In this document: one piece after another, positions 39,755 to 50,600 of the stretch
Position numbering within the stretch: position 1 is the first letter of the stretch
How the letters are laid out: every line of letters begins with the position of its first letter
Assembly (NCBI GenBank): GCA_022494885.1
Contig: JAGVSM010002411.1
Coordinates: 85,408-149,407 of the forward strand
DNA: 64,000 nucleotides
Reading direction: 5' to 3'
DNA from: Micrasema longulum
Lineage: Eukaryota; Arthropoda; Insecta; Trichoptera; Brachycentridae
Made by a program: the position numbers and the translations under genes
Notes under the pieces: generated by a model
What the model was told of the DNA's origin: nothing
Databases searched by the model: none
Seen by the model: only the letters and a program-made list of their open reading frames with translations

Positions 39755-40140
39755 TTAATGAAGGTAATTTATGTTTATTTTTTGGTGATACTGTGTGTGT
39801 TGGATTTGTTTAGATGATTTGGTTACCATTGCAGGAGTCATCTTCAGGGTAAACTTTTGTGTTTTTTTTAGAAAAAAGTAAGTTTTTAAGTACGAGAAAT
39901 TATTTAAGTACTTTATATACAACATGGTTCCCACTACCACATACTACAAAAACGAATAAAAATATGCATATTGAAGAATGCGATACGGTACAAATTACTA
40001 ATTTACACAACACAATTTACCCTGAAGATGCCTCCTACAATGGTAGTTGAAACGTCGAAACAAATCCAACACACACGAAATCACCCGAAAAAAAAACATA
40101 TTGATAACCGTGACCGTGAAAACCTTCGCACCTATTTAGG
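39755..40140. repeat. Foldback element (about 75-bp arms)
   Basis: Left arm gtgtgttggatttgtttaga ... accattgcaggagtcatctt cagggtaaa; right arm ttaccctgaagatgcctcct ... gaaacaaatccaacacacac. Right flank (ataaccgtgaccgtgaaaac) matches the copy at 20.14 kb. Confidence 0.7.
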
Positions 40141-40371
40141 TGTATTTAGTTTATCATATTGTTATACGAGTAAGTAAATTTAAATTAATCTGAAAATTCA
40201 CCATCTAAACAAATAATTAAAGTAAATAGTTGGTCTTACTGATCATTGCTTTAGTTGCTCTTCGAACCGTAAGTTTTGTTAAAGGATGCTAATTTCGTTT
40301 AGTTTCTTTAACTTTTTACTTCTCATGCCAATTTATATTTACAATTACAATTACACACTTACTGAACATTG

Positions 40372-40810
40372 AAGTATAGGTATTTACACGGCTTATGACC
40401 TGTCACGGGCTGGTTTAAGTGGCCACTTTATACGCCGTGTAATATTCACCATTTTGCCTTTGTTTTTTTTTAAAGGAATAACCTGCTAAATCTCTATTTT
40501 AGAGGCGCAGGTAGGAAAGAGAGGATATGTAAGAAAGCGAGGAAAAATACTTCCCAATCCAAAGACCAATTGAGAAGAAAAGTATGTCTTTGATTTCTTT
40601 CTTGCAACTGGAATGAATCGAACCCACGACGCTAGTTTCAAAGTTAGTCGTCTAACCAACTGCGTCGCGGCGCCTGCGTTTAAACATCTATATTCCGTCA
40701 CTACTTCCATATGTTGATCTTTGTGAAATTAAAGAGCTGATACCCTCAATGATGCGGTTGACAATCGGATCGAATTATTTCGCCTACATACTAGGCAAAG
40801 TCTAAAAATA
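40372..40810 (+). repeat. Inverted-repeat element interrupted by a SINE
   Basis: The family core (acggcttatgacctgtcacg, ggccactttatacgccgtgt) lies at 40388-40455 and the rest (acatctatattccgtcacta, cttccatatgttgatctttg) at 40684-40810. The SINE at 40495-40680 separates them. Confidence 0.65.
40495..40680 (-). repeat. tRNA-derived SINE-3
   Basis: The minus strand begins ggcgccgcgacgcagttggt tagacgact (box A) and carries gtgggttcgattcattccag (box B). Ends near cctacctgcgcctct. Inserted in the inverted-repeat element. Confidence 0.7.
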
Positions 40811-40849
40811 TTTTTTACTTTTTGGTCGGTCAGAATGTCACCTGTATCA

Positions 40850-41010
40850 ATTAGGGTTTCAGCTCTTAACACAAATTCCAACAGATACAAGAATCAAAGG
40901 AATATAGATGTTCAAATATAGTGCGTTAAGTGGTCACTTAAACCAGTTCATAAGCCCTGTAAATGCCTAGACTCCAGTACAAATGTTCTTAATCTCTGTT
41001 GTTATATATT
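40850..41010 (+). repeat. Inverted-repeat family fragment
   Basis: gtttcagctcttaacacaaa, aagtggtcacttaaaccagt, cataagccctgtaaatgcct and aatctctgttgttatatatt. Confidence 0.6.
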
Positions 41011-41209
41011 ATTGTGATATTGTTGTTAAATTGTTTCGGAAAATAGTACACTATTATGATCCGAAAACATTACTTCTTGTAAAATATATTCATATTTTTA
41101 TTTAATAAGTAATAATAATCTACAGTATTCTTCTTTTTATTTCCTCTTACACTACCAAGATCAATCGCCTCACGCATTGAAAATATTCAAAAAAAAAAAA
41201 CGTAAAGTT

Positions 41210-41760
41210 CATGTGTTTCCGGTTGAAACTTGAGTTTAAATCTGACCAGTATATTCATATATGTAAAAAACATCACCTGCTGCCTCTGCAAAAACGTCGT
41301 GAAATAGCGGATATAATTTATTTACTTAAAATTGCCTCTGGTTCAATTGACTGTCCTGAACTACTTTGCAAACTTTCTATCAATGTTCCTTCCAAAGTTT
41401 TAAGAAATAACCCTCTTCTTCACATACCTCTTGTTTCATCTAATTATAGGCAAAATTCATATTTATGGCGAACTTTTAATAATTTTAATGTAATAAATAA
41501 ATCATTTAACATAGATTTATTTGAAAATAATCTTAATAACGTGCGGCGTTTGCTTTCGAAATAACTCGGAGTATTTTTTTCTTTTCTTTTAAATTTACAT
41601 TTAATTACTATTCATTTTATGTTCGAGAATCTTTTTTAACTTACTGTGATGCTACTTGTGAAAACCTGTAATTGACTTATTTGTTATTTGTTTTGTTATA
41701 TATATATGATACCATTATAGCTGTTGGTAATCCAAATAAATTTAAAAAAAACACAACCAT
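41210..41760 (+). mobile_element. Jockey-like LINE C-terminal fragment
   Basis: A frame with LPLQKRREIADIIYLLKIAS, NVPSKVLRNNPLLHIPL and YRQNSYLWRTFNNFN, ending at 41564, then a 3' UTR and an A-rich end near 41755. Organisation as in the fragments at 25.3 and 27.7 kb. Confidence 0.75.
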
Positions 41761-41769
41761 GTCCTGCGT

Positions 41770-43985
41770 CAGCTTCATTCCATCCCAAGACATTGCAGCC
41801 TCTCGAAGTTACTTTGAATACAGTGTGTGGACAGTGATCGACGGTTTTCCCATACGCCTGCGATCCGAGGACTGGTCTAAACTACTTTAGTAAAATCCTC
41901 ATAAAATATATAAAAAAAACACATGTTTTAAGTATAAGAAATATTTATTTTGACAATCAACACTTATAGAAGGTAGAAACTCTCCATTGTACATAAAAAA
42001 AAATTCAGAGTGCAAATTTTACTTGCAAAGATATTTAATTAGACAAACATTACTTTATTTTCGAAATTATAAAATACACAGCCGGGCAGCTCAAGTTAAA
42101 ATAAATTTAAAAAAATATTTTATTATAGCATTTTTTTATTATTTTAAAAATAGATTTATAAAATAAATTATTTAAATACTGACTTATATAAATTAAGCAA
42201 CGAGACGTTTGAAAAAATTGCAAAAAAAAAATGTGGATGAAAAAATAAGTGACCAAATATGTTTTAATGTTTTTCATAAAAAATGTAATTGATACGAGTT
42301 AACAAGAGCTATTTGATGCAAATTATAAATTTATAAATATAATGCACTAATTATAAAAGTTTGAAAAACATACTTTTTAATGCGATATTTTCAAAATTAA
42401 GATTTTATTTTATAATTTTAAATGCCATTTAAATAGATAAAAAAATCATTTAAGTTTGAAAATATATTTCTCCAAATTTAATTTCACTCAACCATGTCAG
42501 TTAACTACGTTTAATTTGTTGAATTTCAGACTGACATCTGAAGTGTAATAATGACCACCTTATCTCCACGTAATAAGGTATAAAGTGGTAAAAGAACGAA
42601 AAAAATATATGAAATTATTTTGATGTGACTTATTTAATTGAAAGTAAAGTAAATTAAAAAATCCTACATCATATTCAGTCAAAAAATATGCATTCTTCAC
42701 TTTCCAAAATTTTGGCATTCGACAATAGGTATTAATTGGATTAATTTATTACATTTAACATCAATGTTTCAAACATTTAATCATTGAAATTTCAAGGTTG
42801 AAATCACAATTTAATTTGTAATTAATGATAAACGATTTTTTTTTGTTAAAACATCGAAAAATTTATGTGTTTGGAAAATATTGATACCGAATATAAAATA
42901 TTTGATAAATTAGAACACAGAGATTTTTAATGTCACTGTACGTATAAACTTACAATTAAGGCTATACGAAAAAAATATTTAAGCAAAAATATTGAAGATT
43001 TAAGCGTTTAATTTATAAACGCATTACGTTAAAAGCGTAAAGATCTAAAAGAATATTATTTATGTTCTATTACTCTGTCACCGCTCCCAGGTTGAAGGAA
43101 AAACACGTGTTTTTGTATTAATTTTATTATTACTAGGGCTGTTCTCTTTTTTTGCGAATCTCGTCGAATAGGATTTCAGAATAAATTGTTAGCCGTTTCA
43201 TTAAATTTTAATGTTTATTTGAACCAAAAAATGAAGCTAGACTTCCATACGATATTCCAATAAAACATGAAATTTCCGTCAATTTTGATGTTTCGTTTGG
43301 TATAGATTTCAAAATCAATTTTGTAATTTTGTTATCTCACCCTGATGATTAAATCATTTGATGTCATAATCTAATTCCTTAGTCGAAATCTTTGACGGCA
43401 CTCATCATTAATTTTTTTTTGGTAAAGCTTGTGTTTCATTGTATCGGTTTTTTTATCCCAACATATTCAATAAATGTCACTGAAATTTGAATTTTTCATA
43501 TTTAAAAAAAATATAGTTTCTACATAATAAGTATTGACGTCATATTAATATTCTTCTTATAACATTTATATATCACAACATGTATAAAACACGTAGTTAA
43601 CAAACCAATATTCTGCTTGAACCTTCATGTATTAGATTGTCTTCAAAACCGAAAATCCATTAAAAATATAAATATTAAGAAACCTTTCCACGCAGAATAT
43701 ACATTTGGTTCATACGTTGTAAGAAAACGCGAACAAATTCAAGGGATTATACATTATAATACCACATCCAGTTAAAACGACATTCAATATTAATTTAACT
43801 AAGTAATAGAGTTTGCATAAGAGAAACGCATAAACATTTTTATCGAACACGTGAAATTAGAATAAATTTTATTAAAAAACCGAGGTCTGATAAAAAGTAA
43901 AAAAATATTACGATTTTGAAAAAAATTAAAAAAACATTTTTTGGTGCTCCTCAAATCAGTTTTTTTTTACCTAAATATTTTGTGT
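41770..43985. other. Gene-free AT-rich stretch
   Basis: No coding sequence or repeat recognised over about 2.2 kb. Confidence 0.45.
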
Positions 43986-43990
43986 TTATA

Positions 43991-44994
43991 CAGCGTGTCC
44001 GCCGGCAGATTTGACACTTCAAATTGAACTATCTTTGGTTAAAGTAGAGGCAGCGGAGGGAGAGGAGATCATTCGACGAGGAAGTGTTTTATTAATCATT
44101 AGTCCTTTCAGTCAGAATCTTTTTGAGGAGGGCGTTCGCGAAACAAGAATTCTGCCAATGTGGCAAGGCGACGTTTGTGTTCTCAGTTTGATATCCGAAG
44201 ATTAAGTGATGGCCGTCGAACCAGTTGATATGGACGCGGGTGCAGAAGTTTTAAAGGATAGGCTCAGGGAATGAACCTTGACCGAGATCTTCAACTTGTG
44301 AATTGAGTCTGGAAAACGTAAACCGTGTGAGAAATAAAATTTTGCGAATTCTTCACTGATGAGACCATAAAGTTACATCATTAACTGGTATTAAAAAGAC
44401 TTCGGTATACAGAATTTTGAAGAAAAATTTAAAATTCCATCCCTACAAGCTACAAATCATCGAATTGAATTGAATGAAAATGAGCTCGCGCGATCTTCAA
44501 GAAATCCATTAAAAGTCACATAATAGCCCAAAGACCTCTGTTTGGTGCGCCGTGTTTGGTCGACGTGTAATTAGGCCATTTTTCGATTTTTTTTGTTTAA
44601 ATCAGTGACTTTAGAACAATATTGCGCGATGGTGGATAACCTTTGCTTTGGTACAAACTGGCTCCCAAGATTATCAGATCTCACCCCGTAATAAAACTAT
44701 CTTAAATCTCACGTGTACAGTAATTTGCCTTCAAGAATAAGTGCCCTGCAGAAAACTATCCGACGTGAGATTGCAGCTGTCTGTCCAGATCTCTGCAAGT
44801 GACTTTTTGCCAATATGACGTCTCGATTGCAAGAGTGTTTAAAACAAAACGGAGAACATCTGCGTACTGTTATTTTCAAAACGTAAATTTGACGCATTGT
44901 TTCTGATTAAGAATAAATTACATTTGATGTATAATTATTACTACATGAGATTTTTGTTTTTTTTATTGAGTGTCAAATCTGCCAGCGGACCTTG
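43991..44994 (+). mobile_element. Mariner-type transposon with terminal inverted repeats
   Basis: Near-perfect inverted ends: gtccgccggcagatttgaca at 43997 and tgtcaaatctgccagcggac at 44971-44990, about 1 kb apart, with TA directly before the left end. Inside, the plus strand gives a decayed transposase C-terminus (SNLPSRISALQKTIRREIAA, then a LQECLKQNGEHLRTV-like end) and near the left end EAAEGEEIIRRG. Many stops. Confidence 0.8.
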
Positions 44995-44999
44995 TTTTA

Positions 45000-46490
45000 T
45001 GTGTACTAATGTACCAAAGTTTTTTTCTAAATTTCAAGAGGCGTTATCTGTTTTTTGAAAAGAAATTATACATATCATATATACCAGTATATCAAACTTT
45101 TAACGATATTTTTTATCAAAAATACCTAAGAAAATTATTGTTTTTATCTACGTTTATTACCTTATTTCGTAGGGAAGTTTTTAAAGAACGGCGTTTTAAA
45201 ATGAGAAAATTGTGTAATTTTCTTACTTTTTATCAAACTACAGCCATAAAAACTCGCATTCGTAGATTTCACATCTACGATACCACGAAAAATGTTTATT
45301 AAAAATATGAAAACATTAATATTTCAAAAATTCAAAGTTATTTCATAGGTATTTAACACCTTAATCACCGACGCTGGACAATAAATCGATCATCATCGAC
45401 ATTAAATTTTTACTATAAGGACCCGCCTTAAAAATTCAAAACACCTATTAATTTAACACTTATATTAAACATGAATAATTATTAAATCACACCAACATTA
45501 CAACAATGGCATTGATTAAGGATTGTCAAGGGATTAAAAGCTTGAGTACAAAAGCACAATTAGAATTTGTTCCCAAGGAATATTTAATAAAAATATATTG
45601 TTTGATACCATACTGAAAAATAGAAAATGGAAATGCGGAGTTAGTAGTATCAGTAGAATTATTTAAAAAATGCATTACCAGGGATCAGCAGCCAGGCCTT
45701 TTAAAGATCTAAGTTTGGAGGGAGAGAACTGAGTTACGGGGACCCGTAACAACAGATCTAAACTCGCAGTGACGTCAGGAGCTTATAAAGCACCCACCAT
45801 CACTGTTCACAATATGAATAAATTGCCAAGAACAATTGTGCAGTCTTATTTGCAAGAAAATAAATACGATTTGTAATTGGGTACAATATTAAAAAAGCTT
45901 TGCCCGAAAATTCAGAAGTCATTTTAGGCGTTTTAATCACGAACAATATTTTTAGTATGAATGTCCAAATATTTGTAGGTAAATTCTGGATTTTTGCTGA
46001 GCTTATGACCTGTCATCGGGTGGGTTGAGTGATAACTATACACACAGTGTTACATTTACTGGTCTGACTGAAGGAAGATGACTTTCATGTGCATGTGTGT
46101 CATTTTTTGGTTTTTGGTTTTTGGTTTATGGTTCGATTTAGTAGATGTAATATTCCTATGCGTTATGAGGGAATGGAAAAACTTAACCCAGCCTATGACG
46201 TAAGTTTTATAAATGTATTGGTTTTCGTATTCTCTGTTGAATAAATAAATTATTGATTTAGGTATTTGCTATTGGGAAAAACAGAGCTGAAAATAAACAG
46301 TAAAATGGTTCACGAATATTATTTTACGTAAACGGAAGATTGATTACTTAAAATTATCATAAGTTTAACTTGATATTAATCGTTCAACGATGGCCAAGAA
46401 CGCTAGTGGTAATCCAATAAATGGATCTAGATATGATACTGATTATCACTTTTCTCTGAAAATTTTGAAATTAGATTCTACCTATTCGGT
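45000..46490. other. Spacer downstream of gprs
   Basis: No gene seen. A partial inverted-repeat family copy is at 45955-46075 (gtccaaatatttgtaggtaa, gagcttatgacctgtcatcg, cacacagtgttacatttact). Confidence 0.4.
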
Positions 46491-46492
46491 TT

Positions 46493-47620
46493 CTAGTCGA
46501 ATAAAGTATCGAGTGAGGCATTAGGTGTACTTTCGACTTTCTTTAATACAATTTTAAATGTGAACGTGTGTTTAGGTGAAACAGACGCGGGCCGTTGAGA
46601 GTCAGAGCGTCTCGGTTTAATATACGGAAATGTTGTTTCAATCTCAGTCGAAGTTGCCGGAAAACTTGTCTCGATTTCGGAAGTAGACGGAAAACTCGTT
46701 TCAATATTCCTTCTAAAAAACGGAAAGCTGTTTTCAATTTCCGAAAGCGCTTTTTTGACAAACGGGAAACTTAAATCGAACGGGAATGTCGTTTCAACTT
46801 CGGATGTGGACTTTCGGACCGGAAAACTGGGTTCGGGTTTTTTCGGGTGGCATTTATCGAATATGGGACCCGTACCGGAGGAAACAGTTTCGGATATCTG
46901 TCGAGTGAATACGGCGTGGCGAGCGGAGTCGGATTTAGAACGCGGGGCATCGTGTAAAGTTGTCTGTTTTCTCAAGGGAAACGATTCCAAGGGAGATTTG
47001 GAAAAGAAAGTGGGAGATTTGCGAGTCTCGGCAAATTTTTTACTAGCGGCTCTTTTTATGGAAGAGAACAACCCTAGTTTTTCAGCTAACGGTTTGACCG
47101 GTGCCTTTTCAGGTTCTGGCGGTTTTGAAGGGAATTCCTTTTTCGGTGAGACTCTTCCGCTATCGGGCTTCGAAGACATGGGTGTTTTGTCAAGTGTGGA
47201 TGTGGTCGGCGAGTGCGGTCTATCCAAACGAGAGAACGATCTGGGGGATGTTTTTTCGTTTTCCGATCCTCTCCTAGATCTGTCGGAAGGACTCGGAGTA
47301 GCTCGTGTCAGCAGTTCCGTTTTGGTTATCGGCGCTCTCGGCGAAGCGGACCGTTCGTTATCGGAACCTCTCCTGGACCTGTCGGTCGGGCTAGGCGTTT
47401 TCTTGCCGAGGCTATCGGCTTTGGAGAGCAGGGCTGACAGCCTGGGCGAGGACCGCTCTCCGTCGGACTCCCGTCGGGATCGGTCGTTGTCCGAACTGCG
47501 CCGGGAGCGGTCGGAGTCGGAGCGCGGGCGGGCGGAGTCGGCGCGGGTGAGGCAGATGTCGGGGCGGGCGGGGCGGGGCGGGCGGGGCTTGTGGGCGGGG
47601 CGGGGGGCGCGCCCCGCGGG
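46493..47620 (-). CDS. Open extension downstream of the gprs TAA (375 codons)
   Basis: Continuous open frame directly after and in phase with the TAA at 47623-47621, ending with ...SLDTLFD and a stop at 46493. It begins with a Pro/Arg/Ala-rich low-complexity stretch (47620-47525), continues with Ser-Arg repeats (DRSRR at several places between 47520 and 47240), then a Lys/Ser/Pro-rich part and five or six copies of a (S)EIE(T/N)(S/T)FP motif (46804-46622). Its high GC content and length without stops, in otherwise AT-rich DNA, indicate that it is or was translated. It could be a readthrough extension, the true C-terminus interrupted by a mutation or sequence error, or a remnant. Confidence 0.6.
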   Translation of the reverse strand, partial: PAGRAPRPAHKPRPPRPARPDICLTRADSARPRSDSDRSRRSSDNDRSRRESDGERSSPRLSALLSKADSLGKKTPSPTDRSRRGSDNERSASPRAPITKTELLTRATPSPSDRSRRGSENEKTSPRSFSRLDRPHSPTTSTLDKTPMSSKPDSGRVSPKKEFPSKPPEPEKAPVKPLAEKLGLFSSIKRAASKKFAETRKSPTFFSKSPLESFPLRKQTTLHDAPRSKSDSARHAVFTRQISETVSSGTGPIFDKCHPKKPEPSFPVRKSTSEVETTFPFDLSFPFVKKALSEIENSFPFFRRNIETSFPSTSEIETSFPATSTEIETTFPYIKPRRSDSQRPASVSPKHTFTFKIVLKKVESTPNASLDTLFD

Positions 47621-50600
47621 TTAGTTGGGCGGGGGGCGGCCCTCGGAGGAGGGCAGGTCGGAGGAGCCGGATGAGGACAGCGTGGTGTTGGAGCCGTAGG
47701 GGTCCAGAGAAGACTGGACGGACATGGAGCGGCCGGCGCGCCTCACACGGTGGGGTGACAGCTTCCCGGGGTCGACACTTGCTGGGTCTGCCTGCAACCA
47801 GGGCCGATATGAAGATACATAGCAATATTTTCGAACGACCATAAAAATATGGTTGTTCAATTCCAAAAAAAAATCTGCCATTACAATTAATAACAGTAAA
47901 AACAGTTCCATTCGCAATAGTCTTTATCCCTCTGTACACATTAACACCTAATACAAGTATTGGATGTTAAAGGAATTAAGAAGTGTTGAGAGTTTAAACT
48001 GCATTTAGTTATTTATTCAATATAATTTATAAAAAAATGGTTTACAAATTCCATTATAATAAATTATCAGTTTCAGATTGTAATCTTATTTTTCCAAGGG
48101 ATCTATTTGTAAAACAAAAAAGAACTAGCAATGAGGTCAAACTTAATAGAATGGCTTAATATAATTTGATTAACTTATTGATATAGTGTGTAGTATACAT
48201 GAAAACATATTACAGGTAGTAAAACATTTTATAAGAAAATATATTTATAAAAGAACACTAAGATATAAACATTTAGAATGACGATAAAATATTTGTTTTG
48301 GCTAACTATGGATGTAGTTGGAAGTATATGTTTTTACTGATAAATACAAGACTTTGGTTCTGTGGAAATCGACTTAATTTACTAATATATTTTAGAGTTT
48401 TTCACAAAATAATTATTGAATAATGTGATTTGAACAAGTTTAATAATTAAAGGTTATATTACAGATAATTCTGTATCCATACACACCTGATAAGCCAGAG
48501 CATTCATGATGATGCTGTAGGGAACGAGACCTAGTGGGTGCACCTCTCTCATCAGTACGTTAGCGGGGATCTTATGGAACTGGATGTACTCCAGGAAGTT
48601 ACCAATGACTTCTTTCAGGGTCGTGTTCTGGTTGGTATCACAATACTTCTTTCCCCACATCAGGGCAGCCTGAAAATGAAATAATAAAAATAAAACAAAC
48701 CAGAATGCCCGACTCACAAGTTAATCAAATAATAAATTTGGCCCCAATCACCAAAGTGCCAGAATTTCTGAAAAGATTGAGGAATTTCGAAAGGAAATCG
48801 AATAAGCTGCAGACAATAAATTATACAGGTGATATTAATTTTTTTCTATCATTTCATGTCAGGAATTGAATCCAAGATCTCTTGCATGGCAGGCAAATGC
48901 GCTAATCATTTGACCGCGAGGCGTCAATATCTCGATGGATAATCGTGAATATTTTCTAGGGAAATCATACTACGTGATTAACTTGGCGAACTGTCAGTAT
49001 TTTTTTCTGGTGATAAAATTAACAAGTAGGTATTTTCTTACACACGTGTTCAAGGTGTATTTTTTCAAGATTTGTTTGGTATAAAAGGAATCATCTCCCA
49101 TCCACCATCAAAGATGTTACTACATTATCTCTGTTTAAATCACGTCTGAAGAAACATCTCCTTTCTCTTCCTTAATCTCTCCTCCTTTCCTTTTTCATCT
49201 TTTCTCTTTTTTTCCTTTTTCCCATTGAGTAATAGTATCAATTTAAGGTAATTTATAAACAAATACGTTTATTTCTATTTTTATATATCTTTAGCTTTTT
49301 AATCTTTTTTTTCTATTGAATATGTTCTGTAACTTGAATTATAAAAATAAAACTTTTATTTTATTGGTTGGTTGGAAGAAATTGCCATTTGGCAATAAGC
49401 CCGCCAATGTACAAATAACATTATGTACAAAAAGTTAAATAAATAAATAAAAAAATAAATGTACCCTTTTTTTTTAAGCTAACTTTACTTCTAAAACTGT
49501 TCTATATTTTATTTCTTTATATTGTATTTTTTGAAATTTATGCTGTTTATTCACTCATCTTTTTATTTTTATTTTTATACTGACTATACTTCTAAACAAT
49601 GTTCCTCACTTTTATTTCTTCATATTGTACTTTTAAAAATTTATGTTCATGTACTCATCTTCTTTTTTTTATACCAACTTTACTTCAAAACACTGTTCTA
49701 TCTTTTATTGTTTTATATTTTATTTTTAAAATTTTACGTTGTTTATATACTCATATATAACTTCTTTATATGTAAAAGCCTCATGGGCGTGAAAAACTAA
49801 TAAAACAAATAAAAAATAAAATAAATAAAAATTAATATCCAAAGTATATTTAATATCTAATTTTGCAGAGATTTGACTGCTTTGCTTTTAAGTATTACCA
49901 TTAATTGTTAATAATTTTAAACAATATTAAAATAATAGCAACTCTGTTGGGAATCGAAACGACTTACTTGAAATTTTGTGAACTCATCAGCCCTTAATTC
50001 CTCTCTTGCAAGAATAAGTCTAACAACGTGTTGAGGAAGAAGGGTAAAGGATCCCAAATTCAGAACTTCATTTCCGTGTTCATCCACGAATTCCAAGACC
50101 TGTAAAAAAACAAAGACATTCCTCAAAATAACAATGTAGAGTTTGCAGAGAGGAACGTAATGTTCATTCAATTCCATATTGACATACAAATCTCCGACTT
50201 CTGACATGCCCATTTTAAAGAATTTGTTGAAGTCGATCATGCCACATTGTTTTCTGACAAACCTTTTTTCTACATCGTTTTGATTGTTCGTTTAGTTCAT
50301 AGTTTTTTGTTATATGTAGTTCATTTGTTATATATGTACAAACTATTGTACGAGTAAAACATCTTACTGTATTTAACCATTCATTTCTGCAGAGATCTTG
50401 ATATCAGGCTCGTTCTGTCCATATATACTGTGGATGCGGCGCATCCCTTGAAAATTTGAAAACAATATGTGTTTTTCAAATTTTCAAGTATAAAAATTTA
50501 TACAAAAGAAAAACTTAATAAATTATCCTCTCCAGCTTACATCAACCATCCTTCACTTTCTTATTCTAGGGTCAGTACCGGAATATATATCGGCTCTAAG

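Noticed and set aside
44709..44897. A 62-codon minus-strand frame
   Set aside because: It lies opposite the plus-strand mariner transposase C-terminus.
46090..46140. The ttttggtt-rich stretch as a telomere-like repeat
   Set aside because: Only a few imperfect units; ordinary low-complexity sequence.
46755..47624. A 289-codon plus-strand open frame
   Set aside because: It is the antisense of the GC-rich gprs terminal exon; repeats and splice context support the minus strand.
47590..47790. A mini-intron that would remove the TAA of gprs
   Set aside because: No reasonable GT donor lies shortly before the stop on the minus strand; the only GT (in ctgtcctc) is a poor match.
47412..47939. A 175-codon minus-strand frame rich in Pro/Arg
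   Set aside because: It is an alternative frame over the same GC-rich exon and crosses the splice acceptor at 47791; composition is a by-product of GGGGC-rich DNA.
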